Shown here: one piece after another, positions 25,554 to 35,965 of the stretch
How positions within the stretch are numbered: position 1 is the stretch's first letter
Layout: each line of letters starts with the position of its first letter
Assembly (NCBI GenBank): GCA_021816585.1
Contig: JAKAXL010000001.1
Coordinates: forward strand, 62,001-126,000
DNA from: Pseudomonadota bacterium
GTDB lineage: Bacteria > Pseudomonadota > Gammaproteobacteria > Burkholderiales > Burkholderiaceae_C
Direction of reading: 5' to 3'
Length of the DNA: 64,000 nucleotides
Position numbers and translations under genes: made by a program
Notes under the pieces: model-generated
Told to the model about the DNA's origin: nothing
Database searches by the model: none
What the model saw: only the letters and a program-made list of their open reading frames with translations

Positions 25554-26357
25554 TCAAGTATAGCCTGGATCGGGGGCTTGCCGGTCGTCGGCCCCGGCGT
25601 CGCGCTCGCGCAGCGCGCGCAGCAGGCGCTGGTCGTCGCGGTCGAGGCGCTGCGCGCGCTCCATCGCCAGCACCAGCTCGGGCCGGCGGCGCCAGCTGAG
25701 TTCGAGCATGCGGTCGCGGCGCCAGCGGGCGATGCGCGCGTGGTCGCCGCCGAGCAGCACCTGCGGCACTTCCAGGCCGTCGAACAGCGGCGGACGGGTG
25801 TAGTGCGGGCAGTCCAGCAGTCCGTCGGAGAAGCTGTCCTGCTGTGCCGACAGTTCGTCGCCGAGCACCCCGGGCTGCAGGCGGGCCACCGCGTCGATCA
25901 GCGCCATCGCGGGAATCTCGCCGCCGGACAGCACGAAATCACCCAGGCTGATCTCCGCGTCGACATGGCGGTCGATGAAGCGCTGGTCCACGCCTTCGTA
26001 GCGCCCGCACACCAGCACCGCGCCCGGCGATTGCGCCAGGCGTTGCACGTCGGCCTGCCGCAACGCGCGGCCGGCCGGGCTGAACAGCAGCACCGGCGCG
26101 GGCGGCGCGCCGGCCTGCTCGCGCGCCTGGCGTGCCGCGCGCAGCGCCGCCAGCAGCGGCTCGGCCAGCATGACCATGCCGGGTCCGCCGCCGTAGGGGC
26201 GGTCGTCCACGCTGCGATGCGCGCCGGAGGCGAAATCGCGCGGATTCCAGGTATGCAGTTGCACCGCGCCGCTGTCGAAGGCGCGCCGGCAGATGCCCTG
26301 CGTGCGCAGCGGCTCGAAGTAGCCGGCGAACAGGGTCAGCACGTCGAAGCGAGGCAT
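25554..26357 (-). CDS. trmD: tRNA (guanine37-N1)-methyltransferase
   Basis: From ATG 26357 the protein has 267 residues. Markers are [17 protein letters not shown] at the start, the trefoil-knot SAM-binding segments [19 protein letters not shown] and [20 protein letters not shown], and [19 protein letters not shown]. TrmD methylates G37 next to the anticodon and prevents frameshifting. It lies 19 bp after rimM in the same operon. An upstream in-frame start would overlap rimM and adds no conserved sequence. Confidence 0.98.
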   Translation of the reverse strand: MPRFDVLTLFAGYFEPLRTQGICRRAFDSGAVQLHTWNPRDFASGAHRSVDDRPYGGGPGMVMLAEPLLAALRAARQAREQAGAPPAPVLLFSPAGRALRQADVQRLAQSPGAVLVCGRYEGVDQRFIDRHVDAEISLGDFVLSGGEIPAMALIDAVARLQPGVLGDELSAQQDSFSDGLLDCPHYTRPPLFDGLEVPQVLLGGDHARIARWRRDRMLELSWRRRPELVLAMERAQRLDRDDQRLLRALRERDAGADDRQAPDPGYT

Positions 26358-26376
26358 CGCGCGACCCTCGTGGGCT

Positions 26377-26982
26377 TCAGTCGTAATCCGGCCGCCAGTC
26401 GGCAATGATGCGCCGGGCGGCGAGGTCCACCTCGACGATGTAGGCATCGACGAAGGGAATCAGGCGTTCGCCGGAGGCGGCCGGCGTCGCCTGCTCGTGG
26501 GGCGGGCGACGCAGCCGCAGCACCGACTGCGCTCCGCTGTCGAGCAGGCCGATGACCTGTCCGAGAGCGACGCCGTCGCGCGCGAAGACCTCGCAGCCGA
26601 TCAGATCCGCCCAGTAGAACTCGTCGCGCGCCGGGGCCGGGAAATCCTCCCGCCGCAGGTACACGCTCCAGCCCTTGAGATGCTCGGCCTGCGTGCGGTC
26701 GGCGACACCCTCCAGCAGCGCCACCACCGACTGCGCGTGGCGCCGCGCCTGGCGGCGCGCGCATCGGCGCGCCTGCGCGCCAGGGCGCCCGGGCGGCGGT
26801 CGCAGCCACCAATGCGCGGACTTCAGCAGTCCGGCGGGCTCGGCGGCGTCGGGCGCCACCTTGATCCAGCCACGCGTGCCCCACGCGTCGACCACGTGAC
26901 CGACCTCGAGCAGGTCGGCCGGCCATTCGACTTGCCCGGCTGCCGCGTCGGGCGCGGCGGCGGGGCTGCGCTCGGCGTTCAT
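26377..26982 (-). CDS. rimM: Ribosome maturation factor RimM
   Basis: The 201-residue protein has the RimM N-domain ([19 protein letters not shown]) and C-terminal PRC-barrel ([37 protein letters not shown]). It helps process the 30S head domain, binding S19. It is slightly longer than the E. coli protein because of an Ala/Pro-rich N-terminal extension and an Arg-rich insert near residue 70 ([12 protein letters not shown]). It is flanked by rpsP and trmD in the standard order; the 61-bp gap to rpsP is a little wide. Confidence 0.97.
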   Translation of the reverse strand: MNAERSPAAAPDAAAGQVEWPADLLEVGHVVDAWGTRGWIKVAPDAAEPAGLLKSAHWWLRPPPGRPGAQARRCARRQARRHAQSVVALLEGVADRTQAEHLKGWSVYLRREDFPAPARDEFYWADLIGCEVFARDGVALGQVIGLLDSGAQSVLRLRRPPHEQATPAASGERLIPFVDAYIVEVDLAARRIIADWRPDYD

Positions 26983-27043
26983 GCGGCGCGAATGCGGCGC
27001 GGCGCGCGGCGGGCGTGCGGCGACCGCGTCGGCGCCAGCGACA

Positions 27044-27304
27044 TCAGGCCGCGGCGGCGGCCGGCTGGCTGGCCTGCTTGACCAGGCGCTGCACGGTGTC
27101 GGACAGCTGCGCGCCGACGCCGGTCCAGTACTGGATGCGCTCCATCGCCACGCGCAGGCCTTGCTCCTGGCCGCGAGCCACCGGGTTGTAGAAGCCCAGG
27201 CGCTCGATGTAGCGGCCGTCGCGGCGGTTGCGCGAATCGGTGGCGACGATGTGGTAGAACGGGCGGCCCTTGGCGCCGGCACGGGAAAGACGAATGACGA
27301 CCAT
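27044..27304 (-). CDS. rpsP: 30S ribosomal protein S16
   Basis: The 86-residue protein starts [20 protein letters not shown], the S16 hallmark, and contains [16 protein letters not shown]. Length is normal. It is the first gene of the rpsP operon, downstream of a perfect TATAAT -10 at 27466-27471 with a leader of about 155 bases. It is divergent from a GNAT acetyltransferase gene. Confidence 0.98.
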   Translation of the reverse strand: MVVIRLSRAGAKGRPFYHIVATDSRNRRDGRYIERLGFYNPVARGQEQGLRVAMERIQYWTGVGAQLSDTVQRLVKQASQPAAAAA

Positions 27305-27465
27305 GTTCGGAATTCCTGCAAGTACTGCGATATCGGCTTGCTGCGCGGATCTCGCCGCGACCCCTGCTCGGGGCGCGGGGCGAGGGCAGTGCCGCGTCCT
27401 GCGGCAGCGGGTTTCAGCCGGCGCTTCCGGTCTCGGCGCGGATTGCGCCCACCAGTAAACTTTTC

Positions 27466-27471
27466 ATTATA
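27466..27471 (-). promoter_or_regulatory. -10 element of the rpsP operon promoter
   Basis: The minus strand reads TATAAT here. The leader to the rpsP ATG at 27304 would be about 155 bases. The -35 region is weak. The divergent GNAT gene begins 36 bp away. Confidence 0.55.
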
Positions 27472-27506
27472 GCCGCACCTGGAACCTTCTTTCGAAGCCC
27501 CGTCTC

Positions 27507-28052
27507 ATGTCCCCATCCAGCGAACCCCGCGCGGTACTGCGTCCGGCCACCGCGGCCGACCTGCCGGCCATCACCGCGATCTATGCCCATCACGTCGAGC
27601 ACGGCACCGGCAGCTTCGAGACCGAGGCGCCGGCGCAGGCCGAGATGCAGCGGCGCCTGGAACTGGTGCTCTCGCGCGGCCTGCCCTGGCTGGTGGCGCA
27701 GCGCGACGGCGAGGTGGCGGCCTTCGCCTACGCCAACTGGTTTCGCGAGCGCGCGGCCTTCCACTGGACCGTGGAGGATTCGGTGTACGTGCACCCGCAG
27801 CGTGTCGGTGCCGGGCTGGGCTCGCTGCTGCTCGACGAACTGCTGCGCAGCAGCGAGCGCATCGGGGCGCGGCAAATGCTCGCGGTGATCGGGGATTCGG
27901 CCAACCAGGCATCGATCGCGTTGCATCGGCGCCACGGTTTCAGCGATTGCGGGGTCCTGCAGGCGGTCGGCTGGAAATTCCAGCGCTGGCTCGACGTGGT
28001 GATGATGCAGCGCGCCATCGGCCCCGGCGCCGCACAGCCGCCGAGTCGCTGA
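27507..28052 (+). CDS. GNAT acetyltransferase, phosphinothricin/methionine sulfone type
   Basis: The 181-residue protein begins VLRPATAADLPAITAIYAHHV and contains FETEAP, YVHPQRVGAGLGSLLLDELL (acetyl-CoA-binding R/Q-x-x-G-x-G/A) and ASIALHRRHGFSDCG, the pattern of the Pat/YncA/MddA subfamily of GNAT N-acetyltransferases. These acetylate phosphinothricin-like amino acid analogues or methionine sulfone/sulfoximine, giving tolerance; the true substrate here is unknown. The ATG is 36 bp from the rpsP operon -10. It faces folK tail to tail. Confidence 0.9.
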   Translation: MSPSSEPRAVLRPATAADLPAITAIYAHHVEHGTGSFETEAPAQAEMQRRLELVLSRGLPWLVAQRDGEVAAFAYANWFRERAAFHWTVEDSVYVHPQRVGAGLGSLLLDELLRSSERIGARQMLAVIGDSANQASIALHRRHGFSDCGVLQAVGWKFQRWLDVVMMQRAIGPGAAQPPSR

Positions 28053-28105
28053 ATCCCGGCTGAAGCCCGGATCCGGCCCGTCGGGGACAGGCCACGCGGC
28101 GCGCC

Positions 28106-28618
28106 TCAACCGCGGGGGTCGAGGGGGCCGATGCGTTGCACCTGCTGCCCGGCCTCCCGCAGCCGGCGCAGCGCGTCGGCGATGGCTTCGCCGTCGGGCA
28201 GGCACCAGTCGGGGCGGATCTCGGCCAGCGGCGCCAGCACGAAGGCGCGCTCGTGCATGCGCGGGTGCGGCAGGGTGAGCCGGTCCAGCTGCAGCCGCAG
28301 CTCACCGAAGCACAGCAGGTCCAGGTCCAGCGTGCGCGGCGCGTTGCGCACCCCCTGCGGGCGCACGCGCCCGTGCCGCGACTCGATGTGCTGCATCCGG
28401 CGCAGCAGTTCCTCGGCGCCGTGCTCGCAGCGCAGTTCGGCTACCGCGTTGCAGTAATCGGGGCCGCCGGCGTCCACCGGCGCGCTGCGCCACAGCCCGG
28501 ACACCCGCAGCAGCGAGCAGCCCTGCAGCGCGTCGAGTTCGAGCAGCGCGGCGCGCAGCGTCGCCGCGGCGTCGCCGAGGTTGGCGCCGAGGCCCACGAG
28601 TGCCTGCTCGTGCTGCAT
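28106..28618 (-). CDS. folK: 2-amino-4-hydroxy-6-hydroxymethyldihydropteridine pyrophosphokinase (HPPK)
   Basis: The 170-residue protein has ALVGLGANLGDAAATLRAAL, the substrate region VDAGGPDYCNAVAELR, and the ATP/Mg site APRTLDLDLLCFG followed by LPHPRMHERAFVLAPLAEI. All are standard HPPK motifs. It makes the pyrophosphorylated pterin for folate synthesis. It lies just downstream of pcnB (15 bp), as in many proteobacteria, on a leftward transcript. Confidence 0.97.
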   Translation of the reverse strand: MQHEQALVGLGANLGDAAATLRAALLELDALQGCSLLRVSGLWRSAPVDAGGPDYCNAVAELRCEHGAEELLRRMQHIESRHGRVRPQGVRNAPRTLDLDLLCFGELRLQLDRLTLPHPRMHERAFVLAPLAEIRPDWCLPDGEAIADALRRLREAGQQVQRIGPLDPRG

Positions 28619-28633
28619 GCCGCGCGCCGGCCT

Positions 28634-30079
28634 TCAGGACTCGGGCGGCGAGGTTTCGGCCGGCGAGGTCTCGCCCGGCGCGCCGTCGGCGCCGTCGGAC
28701 GTCGGCTTGCGGCGGCGCCGGCGGCGTTTCTTCGGTGCATCGGCGGGCACGCCGCGCGCGGCCAGCTCGATCAGTTCCGCGCGCCGTGCCTCGTCGGCAT
28801 CCTGGAATTCCTCCCACCACTGCGCGAACTCCTGCGGCGCCTCGCCGGTGCGCGCGCGCAGCAGCAGGAAGTCGTAGGCCGCGCGAAAGCGCGGGTGCTC
28901 GAGCAGCGCATAGGCGTAGCGCGCGCTGCGCCGCGCCAGCCGGGGCTGCAGCGCCCAGATCTCGCGCATGTCCACGCTGATGCGCCGCTGGATGGCCAGG
29001 CGCTCGGCCTGCGCCGCCAGCACCTCCTCGGCGGCCTGGTCCAGCGCGGCGATCTGCGGCACGCCCTCGGTCTGCAGCTCGGCCCAGCGCTGCCCGACCT
29101 GCGGCCACAGCAGGCAGGCGAACAGGAAGGCGGGGCTGGCCGTCTTGCCGGCGCCGATGCGCGCGTCGGTGTCGCCCAGCGCGGCCATCACGAAGGCCTC
29201 GCCGCGCGGCTGGCTCAGCGCGAGGTCGATCAGCGGCAGCAGGCCCTTGTGCAGGCCGAGACGGCGCAGGTTGTCCAGCGAGGCCAGCGCGTGGCCGGTC
29301 TGCAGCAGCTTGATGGTTTCGTCGAACAGGCGCGCCGACGGCACGTTGCGCAGCAGTTCGCAATGGGTGGCGATCGGGTGCAGCGTACCGGGGGCGATGT
29401 CGAATCCCAGCTTGGCGGCGAAGCGCGCGACCCGCAGCAGGCGCACCGGGTCCTCGCGGTAGCGTCGCGACGGCTCGCCGATCATGCGCAGCGTGCGTGC
29501 CTTCAGGTCGCGCAGCCCGTGGTGGTAGTCCACGACCACGTCGCGGCTGGGGTCGTAGTACAGCGCATTGACCGTGAAGTCGCGCCGCGCGGCGTCCTCG
29601 TCCTGGGCGCCCCAGACGTTGTCGCGCAGCACGCGCCCGCTGGCGTCGACCGCATGGTGACGCCCGGCGAGCTTGTCGACGTTGCGTTCGTCGCCGTCCA
29701 CCGCGTCGCCTGCGGCACCCGGGCTGGCGCGGAAGGTCGAGACCTCGATGACCTCGCGCCCGAACAGCACGTGCACGATGCGAAAACGCCGCCCGATCAG
29801 CAGCGCGCGGCGAAACAGCGGCTTGACCTGCTCGGGCGTGGCGTTGGTGGCGACGTCGAAGTCCTTGGGGCGCAGCCCCAGCAGCATGTCGCGCACCGCG
29901 CCGCCGACGATGTAGGCCTCGAAGCCGGCCTGCTGCAGCGTGCGCACCACGGTCAGGGCCGAGTTCGGCAGGCGCGCCGGGTCGATGCCCAGGCTGGAGC
30001 CGGCGGTCTCGACCCGCTTGCCCAGCGCGCTGGCGGGACTCTTGGAGGAAAACAGGCGAGTGATGAGTTTGCGGATCAT
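28634..30079 (-). CDS. pcnB: Poly(A) polymerase I
   Basis: From ATG 30079 the protein has 481 residues. The nucleotidyltransferase core shows YIVGGAVRDMLLG and KDFDVATNATPEQ (metal-binding Asp pair), then RRFRIVHVLFG and RREDPVRLLRVARFAAKLGF, as in class II poly(A) polymerases. The C-terminus is a basic RKRRRRRRK-like tail, typical of PAP I and consistent with RNA binding. The enzyme adds poly(A) tails that promote RNA decay. Its start overlaps the HAD phosphatase stop by four bases (ATGA), indicating coupling. Confidence 0.96.
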   Translation of the reverse strand: MIRKLITRLFSSKSPASALGKRVETAGSSLGIDPARLPNSALTVVRTLQQAGFEAYIVGGAVRDMLLGLRPKDFDVATNATPEQVKPLFRRALLIGRRFRIVHVLFGREVIEVSTFRASPGAAGDAVDGDERNVDKLAGRHHAVDASGRVLRDNVWGAQDEDAARRDFTVNALYYDPSRDVVVDYHHGLRDLKARTLRMIGEPSRRYREDPVRLLRVARFAAKLGFDIAPGTLHPIATHCELLRNVPSARLFDETIKLLQTGHALASLDNLRRLGLHKGLLPLIDLALSQPRGEAFVMAALGDTDARIGAGKTASPAFLFACLLWPQVGQRWAELQTEGVPQIAALDQAAEEVLAAQAERLAIQRRISVDMREIWALQPRLARRSARYAYALLEHPRFRAAYDFLLLRARTGEAPQEFAQWWEEFQDADEARRAELIELAARGVPADAPKKRRRRRRKPTSDGADGAPGETSPAETSPPES

Positions 30080-30753
30080 GGGAACAGCTTCAGGACGGGC
30101 CAGCCGCGCCGGCCCGCCAGTTCGGCGAGCAGCGGGTCGGGATGCACGGCCACGGGATGGGTGACGTGTTCCAGCAGCGGGCGGTCGTTGATGGAGTCGG
30201 AGTAGAACCAGGATTGCGCGATGTCGCCCCACTGCAGTCCCTGCTGCTGCAGCCACTGCGTGGTGCGCTCGACCTTGCCTTCGCGGAACGACGGCACGCC
30301 GATCCATGCGCCGGTGTACATGCCCTGCGCGTCGCGCTCGGCCTGCACCGCGATCAGGTCGCGCACCCCCAGCGCCTGCGCGATCGGCGCGGTGACGAAG
30401 TCGTTGGTGGCGGTGACGATGGCGCACAGGTCTCCCTGCGCCTGGTGCCGGCGCACCAGTTGCAGGGCCTGCGGGCGCAGTTGCGGCAGCACGACGTCGC
30501 GCATGAAATCGGCGTGCGCGCGGCTGAGTTCCGGCGGCGAGCGCCCGACCAGCGGCGCCAGCGAGAAGCGCAGGTAGGCCGGCAGGTCCAGCGTGCCGGC
30601 GCGATAGTCGGCGTAGAAGCGGTCGTTGGCCAGCCGGTGCTGCTCGCCGTCGACCCAGCCCAGGCGCACGCAGTACTCCCCCCAGGCGTGATCGGAGTCG
30701 AAGGGCAGCAGCGTGTTGTCGAGATCGAACAGGGCCAGGTTGCGGTGCGGCAT
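30076..30753 (-). CDS. HAD-IB family phosphatase (SerB-like)
   Basis: From ATG 30753 the protein has 225 residues. HAD motif I is LALFDLDNTLLPFDSD (catalytic D-x-D), motif II AIVTATNDFVTAPIA, and the final motif YSDSINDRPLLEHV (SDSxxDxPL). The subfamily IB pattern is shared with phosphoserine phosphatase, but the substrate cannot be set; Burkholderiales annotate this operon member simply as HAD-IB hydrolase. It is sandwiched between hda (11-bp gap) and pcnB (four-base overlap). Confidence 0.93.
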   Translation of the reverse strand: MPHRNLALFDLDNTLLPFDSDHAWGEYCVRLGWVDGEQHRLANDRFYADYRAGTLDLPAYLRFSLAPLVGRSPPELSRAHADFMRDVVLPQLRPQALQLVRRHQAQGDLCAIVTATNDFVTAPIAQALGVRDLIAVQAERDAQGMYTGAWIGVPSFREGKVERTTQWLQQQGLQWGDIAQSWFYSDSINDRPLLEHVTHPVAVHPDPLLAELAGRRGWPVLKLFP

Positions 30754-30764
30754 GAGCGCTTGGT

Positions 30765-31565
30765 TCAGGGTTGGGCCGGGGATTCCGGGTCGCTCTCCCG
30801 GTCCCATTCGCTCAGCATGGACTTGAGCAGCGGGATGCTGGCGGCACGGCCGTGGCGCAACGCGAAGTCGTCGAGCCGGCGCAGCAGATCCACCAACGAG
30901 GCCATGTCTCGGGCATGGTGATCAAGAATATAGCGGCTCAGGTCGTCGCGCAGCGGCAGGCCGTGCGCGGCGGCGATTCGCGCCAGCACGCGGCGCTTGG
31001 CCTCGTCGTCCAGCGCCTGCAGTCCCAGGCACAGGCCCCAGGCCAGGCGCGTGCGCAAGTCGTCGCGCAACGCCAGCGCCGCCGGCGCGGCGTCGCCGGC
31101 GGCGACGAAGCCGCAGCCGGACTGGCGCGCCGCGTTGTACAGCCCGAACAGCCAGTCCTGCTGCCAGGCGTTGCAGGCCTGCACGTCGTCGACCGCCAGT
31201 AACGCGCCGCGCGCGGCGGCCGACACCTGCTCCAGCGAGGGCCAGTGCGACGGCGGGCTGTGCGGCCCGAGCAGCCAGGCGGCGTGGCCGGCCGCCTGCG
31301 CCGCGGCGCAGGCGGCGCGCAGCAGGTGGGTCTTGCCGCTGGCGGGCGGCCCCCACAGGTACAGCGCGCGCTGCGACGCGTCGGCGCCCGCCAGCAGCGC
31401 GCGCAGCGCCTGCAGCGCGATCGAATTGGCGCCGGGCTCGAAATTGTCCAGCGTCGGCTCGTCGTTCCACTGCAACTCCAGCACGAGCTGCCGCGCCGCG
31501 GCGTCGCGCGGGCCGCGGGTCTGCGCGGGATCCGGCGAAGCCTGCGCAAGCGCCTGCGTTTTCAC
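30765..31565 (-). CDS. hda: DnaA regulatory inactivator Hda
   Basis: Using a GTG start at 31565 the protein has 266 residues. It has a clamp-binding-like QLVLEL near residue 26 (Q-L-x-L-x-L), Walker A WGPPASGKTHLLRAA, Walker B LLAVDDVQ and the AAA+ sensor region, matching Hda/DnaA-homologous regulators. Hda with the sliding clamp stimulates ATP hydrolysis by DnaA, limiting initiation. The GTGA overlap with the AI-2E permease stop couples the genes. A much longer frame is open upstream, but it belongs to the permease region out of frame. It is longer than E. coli Hda (about 230) because of an Ala-rich N-terminal linker. Confidence 0.93.
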   Translation of the reverse strand: MKTQALAQASPDPAQTRGPRDAAARQLVLELQWNDEPTLDNFEPGANSIALQALRALLAGADASQRALYLWGPPASGKTHLLRAACAAAQAAGHAAWLLGPHSPPSHWPSLEQVSAAARGALLAVDDVQACNAWQQDWLFGLYNAARQSGCGFVAAGDAAPAALALRDDLRTRLAWGLCLGLQALDDEAKRRVLARIAAAHGLPLRDDLSRYILDHHARDMASLVDLLRRLDDFALRHGRAASIPLLKSMLSEWDRESDPESPAQP

Positions 31566-32623
31566 TGCAGGAACAGCGGGCTGGAGCGGTACCACTGCAC
31601 CAGGTGCCGCGCCACGACCAGCATCAGCGCGCCGGCCGGCAGCGCCAGCAGCACGCCGACGAAGCCGAACAGGTCGCCGAAGGCCAGCAGCAGGAAGATC
31701 ACGAACAGCGGGTGCAGGCCGATGCGCCGCCCGAGCAGGCGCGGCGTCAGGTAGGAGCTCTCCAGCACCTGGCCGATGCCGTACACCACGGCCACCGCTC
31801 CCAGCGCGTACAGGCTCTGGAACTGCAGCGCCCCTGCCAGCAGCGCCAGCAGCAGCCCGATGCCGAATCCGATGAAGGGCACGGCCACCGCCAGGCCGGT
31901 AAAGACGCCGATCGGCACCGCGAGCTGGAAGCCCGCCAGGCTCAGCCCCACCGCGTAGAAGGCCGCCAGCAGCAGCATCACGGTGAGCTGCCCGCGCAGG
32001 TAGCTGGCGAGCACGCCGTCGCATTCGTGGACGAGATCGAGCAGCCGGTCGCGGTGGCGCAGCGGGACCAGTCCGACAGCGCGCTGCATGAGTTCGCGCC
32101 AGTCCAGCAACAGGTACAGCGTCAGCACCGGGATCAGGATCGCGTTGCCCAGCACGTTCAACAGCGTGCTGCCGCCGCTGCGCGCCGAGCTCAGCAGTTG
32201 CATCGCCCAGCGCTGCGGGTCGCCGGACACGCTGCGTGTCAGCAGTTCGCCGAGGCTGCCCAGGTCCAGGTGCGCATGCAGGCCCATGCGTGCCGCGGTG
32301 GCATCCAGCCAGGAGGTGATGTTGCCGACCAGCCCGGGGACCTGCCGCTGCAGCTGCGGCAGCGTACTCGAGAGCACCGACACGATCAGGCTGCCCAGCG
32401 CCACCAGCGCGATCGCCAGCAGCACCAGCGCGACGGTGGCGCCGAGCAGCCTGGGAATTCGCCAGCGCGCCATGCGCTCGACCGCCGGATGCAGCGCGTA
32501 GGCGATGGTCAGCGCGAGCAGGAACGGCGTCAGCACCGAGCGCAGCAGCCAGCCCGTGCCGACGGCCGCGGCCAGCAGGGCCAGCCAGACGAGGCGGGTT
32601 TGGGCGCGTTGCGAGATCGGCAC
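31562..32623 (-). CDS. AI-2E/PerM family transporter
   Basis: The 353-residue membrane protein has about eight helices, including [40 protein letters not shown] and the C-terminal [19 protein letters not shown]. The segment [17 protein letters not shown] fits the AI-2E/PerM (UPF0118) family. Family members have been linked to autoinducer-2 export or ion transport, but the substrate is unknown here. It is the first gene of the leftward permease-hda-HAD-pcnB-folK run and is divergent from purM. Confidence 0.9.
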   Translation of the reverse strand: MPISQRAQTRLVWLALLAAAVGTGWLLRSVLTPFLLALTIAYALHPAVERMARWRIPRLLGATVALVLLAIALVALGSLIVSVLSSTLPQLQRQVPGLVGNITSWLDATAARMGLHAHLDLGSLGELLTRSVSGDPQRWAMQLLSSARSGGSTLLNVLGNAILIPVLTLYLLLDWRELMQRAVGLVPLRHRDRLLDLVHECDGVLASYLRGQLTVMLLLAAFYAVGLSLAGFQLAVPIGVFTGLAVAVPFIGFGIGLLLALLAGALQFQSLYALGAVAVVYGIGQVLESSYLTPRLLGRRIGLHPLFVIFLLLAFGDLFGFVGVLLALPAGALMLVVARHLVQWYRSSPLFLQ

Positions 32624-32668
32624 GGATGGGGGCTGGCTGGCTGTCGGGAGGTGGGCAGTCGCGCGCCC

Positions 32669-32674
32669 TACAAT
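32669..32674 (+). promoter_or_regulatory. -10 element upstream of purM
   Basis: TACAAT lies 62 bp before the purM ATG in the 113-bp gap shared with the divergent permease gene. No good -35 is visible. Confidence 0.4.
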
Positions 32675-32736
32675 GCTTCGACATTTTAGGCGCCGCGGCC
32701 CGCCCGGCCGGCGCGTGCCCCGAAGACCACCGCCCC

Positions 32737-33789
<1,053 letters not shown>

Positions 33790-33818
33790 GAAAGCCTGCA
33801 CGGGCGCCGATGCGGCGC

Positions 33819-34187
33819 TCAGCCTGGCGCGTGCAGGTGTTCGAAGCGCAGCTGGCAGGCGGCGCAGCGCAGTGCCGTGGGCTGTGCGCGCAGGCGCGCG
33901 GGGTCGATCGGCTCGGCGCAGTCGGCGCAGCGGCCGTAGCTGCCGTCGCGCAGGCGCTCGAGCGCGGAATCGATGTCCTGCAATTCCCCGGCGTCGCGCA
34001 GGCTTTGCGCGAGGTCGACGGCTTCCATCTCGAAGTCCACGCTGCGATCGCTCTCCCCGCGGTGGCTGGGCAGCCCGAGCAGCCCTTGCTCGTCGCGGGT
34101 CTCGCGTCGCAGTTCGTCGAGCACCGTGGCACGCCGTGCAAGCAGTTGCTGTTCGAGGTCCTGAAGTTCGTGCTGGCTCAGCGACAT
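33819..34187 (-). CDS. TraR/DksA-type zinc-finger protein, small
   Basis: The 122-residue protein has a coiled-coil N-terminal region (LSQHELQDLEQQLLARRATV to LDELRRETRDEQ) and a C-terminal zinc finger: CADC (near residue 88) and CAAC (near 108), matching C-x2-C-x17-C-x2-C of DksA/TraR. These act on the RNA polymerase secondary channel with or without ppGpp. It is shorter than DksA (about 150), and the DxxDxA tip motif of DksA is represented by DIDSALERL. It is convergent with purM and lies downstream of murJ. Which of DksA-, TraR- or YbiI-like function applies is open. Confidence 0.88.
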   Translation of the reverse strand: MSLSQHELQDLEQQLLARRATVLDELRRETRDEQGLLGLPSHRGESDRSVDFEMEAVDLAQSLRDAGELQDIDSALERLRDGSYGRCADCAEPIDPARLRAQPTALRCAACQLRFEHLHAPG

Positions 34188-34293
34188 GTTCTGCTCCCGC
34201 GGCGCTCGCGGCTGCGCCATGCGGAGCATTGTGCGCCGGCGGCCGCGCGCGCGCCTTGACGCGCTGCAAGCCGGGCCGGGCTTGCGCCGGGGC

Positions 34294-35850
34294 TCACTCC
34301 CGGTGCAGGAAGTGGCGCGGTCGCAGGCCCAGCATCGCCAGGGTTGCGAAATAGGCGGCAGCGGCAGCAGCCAGCAATGCGAAAGCCGCCCCGAGTCGCA
34401 ACAAGGACGCGTGCGCACCGGTCCAGTGCAGCCACGGCAGGCGCAGCGCCCCCCAGCCCAGGATGGCCGCGAACGGCAACTGCGCCGCCAGCACGCGCGC
34501 CCCGAAGCCGCCCCAGCCCGGCTGGGCCTGGTAGCTGCCGCGGCGCCACAGCCCGTGCAGCAGCAGGCCGGCGTTGAGCAGCGCGCCGCAGGAGATCGCC
34601 AGCGCCAGCCCGGCATGCTGCAGGCGCGGCACGAACACGACGTTGAGCAACTGCGTGAACACCAGCACGACCAGCGCCATCTTGACCGGCGTGCGGATGT
34701 CTCGCCGCGCGTAGAACCCCGGGGCGAGGATCTTCACGCCGATGAGCCCGAGCAGCCCCAGCCCGTAGGCGCGCAGCGCGCGCGTGGTCTGCTCGACGTC
34801 GAAGGCGTTGAAATGCCCGTACTGGAACAGGATGGACACCAGCGGGGTGGCGAACACGCCCAGCGCGATCGCCGCCGGCAGCGCCAGCACCAGGCACAGA
34901 CGCAGGCCCCAGTCGAGCAGCGAGCTGTAGCGCTGCGAATCGGAGGCGGCGTGCGCGCGCGACAGACTGGGCAGCAGCACCGAGCCCAGCGCCACGCCGA
35001 GCAGCGCGGTCGGGAATTCCATCAGGCGGTCGGCATAGGCCAGCCACGACACGCTGCCCGGTTGCAGGTGCGATGCGATCTGGGTGTTGATGACCAGCGA
35101 GACCTGCGCCACCGAGACCGACAGGCTGGCCGGGAGCATCTGCTGCACCACGCGGCGCACCCCGGGCGAGCGCCAGGCGGCGACGAAGTTCAGGTGCAGG
35201 CGCGGCAGCACCGCGTAGCGGCGCAGCGCCGGGACCTGCACCGCCAGCTGCAGCACGCCGCCGACCACCACACCGACCGCCAGCGCATACACGGGCGGGT
35301 GCATCACGCGATGCAACAGCACCGCCGCGGCGATCACGCTCAGGTTGAGCAGCGCCGGGGTCAGCGACGACACCGTGAAATGCTTCCAGGTGTTGAGGAT
35401 GCCCGCCGACAGCGCGACCAGCGAGATGATGCCGGCATAGGGGAACATCAGGCGCGCCATCCAGGTGGCGGCGTCGAAGGCCTTCGGATGCAGCCCGGAG
35501 GCGGTCATCAGCACCAGCACCGGCGCGCCGATCACGCCCAGCAGGCTCACCCCGGCGAGGATCCAGGCCAGCGCGGTGGCCACGTCGTCGATCAGGCGCT
35601 GGTTGTCCTGCGGGCTGTCGTTCTCGCGCGACGCGGCGAGGATCGGGATGAAGGCCTGCGAGAACGCGCCCTCGGCGAACAGCCGGCGCAGCAGGTTGGG
35701 CAGGCGGAACGCGACGTTGAACGCATCGGTCCAGGCGCTGGCGCCGAAATAGCGGGCGATCAGCACCTCGCGCACCAGCCCCGTGATGCGCGACACCAGC
35801 GTGAGCAGGGAGACGGTGTAGGCGGCGCGCAGCAGGTTCACGCGGCGCAT
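34294..35850 (-). CDS. murJ: Lipid II flippase MurJ (MviN)
   Basis: The 518-residue protein has about 14 transmembrane helices and typical MurJ motifs: LVSRITGLVREVLIARYFGAS, FRLPNLLRRLFAEGAFSQAF and VTPLVSILFQYGHF-type segments (VFATPLVSILFQYGHF). It flips lipid II for cell-wall synthesis. The ATG at 35850 overlaps a perfect TATAAT (35849-35854, minus strand); if that is the promoter, translation may start at the GTG at 35841 (VNLLRAAY), with almost no leader. Divergent from rpsT across 115 bp. Confidence 0.96.
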   Translation of the reverse strand: MRRVNLLRAAYTVSLLTLVSRITGLVREVLIARYFGASAWTDAFNVAFRLPNLLRRLFAEGAFSQAFIPILAASRENDSPQDNQRLIDDVATALAWILAGVSLLGVIGAPVLVLMTASGLHPKAFDAATWMARLMFPYAGIISLVALSAGILNTWKHFTVSSLTPALLNLSVIAAAVLLHRVMHPPVYALAVGVVVGGVLQLAVQVPALRRYAVLPRLHLNFVAAWRSPGVRRVVQQMLPASLSVSVAQVSLVINTQIASHLQPGSVSWLAYADRLMEFPTALLGVALGSVLLPSLSRAHAASDSQRYSSLLDWGLRLCLVLALPAAIALGVFATPLVSILFQYGHFNAFDVEQTTRALRAYGLGLLGLIGVKILAPGFYARRDIRTPVKMALVVLVFTQLLNVVFVPRLQHAGLALAISCGALLNAGLLLHGLWRRGSYQAQPGWGGFGARVLAAQLPFAAILGWGALRLPWLHWTGAHASLLRLGAAFALLAAAAAAYFATLAMLGLRPRHFLHRE

Positions 35851-35854
35851 TATA
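35849..35854 (-). promoter_or_regulatory. TATAAT -10 element at the murJ start
   Basis: The minus strand reads TATAAT overlapping the annotated murJ ATG (35850). Transcription would begin near 35842, adjacent to the GTG at 35841. Confidence 0.45.
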
Positions 35855-35899
35855 GGAATGCGTCGGGAGCGGACGGCCCCTGCCGGTGAGCAACGCGCT

Positions 35900-35927
35900 T
35901 TGCGCGCAGGGGTCTTGCCGCTATACT
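35900..35927 (+). promoter_or_regulatory. Candidate promoter of rpsT
   Basis: TTGCGC (35900-35905), 16 bases, TATACT (35922-35927). The -10 is strong and the -35 weak. The rpsT ATG at 35966 follows after about 30 bases of leader. Confidence 0.6.
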
Positions 35928-35965
35928 AGGCGCTTTTCCCAGAATTTTTCCCGAGGTTTCATTCC

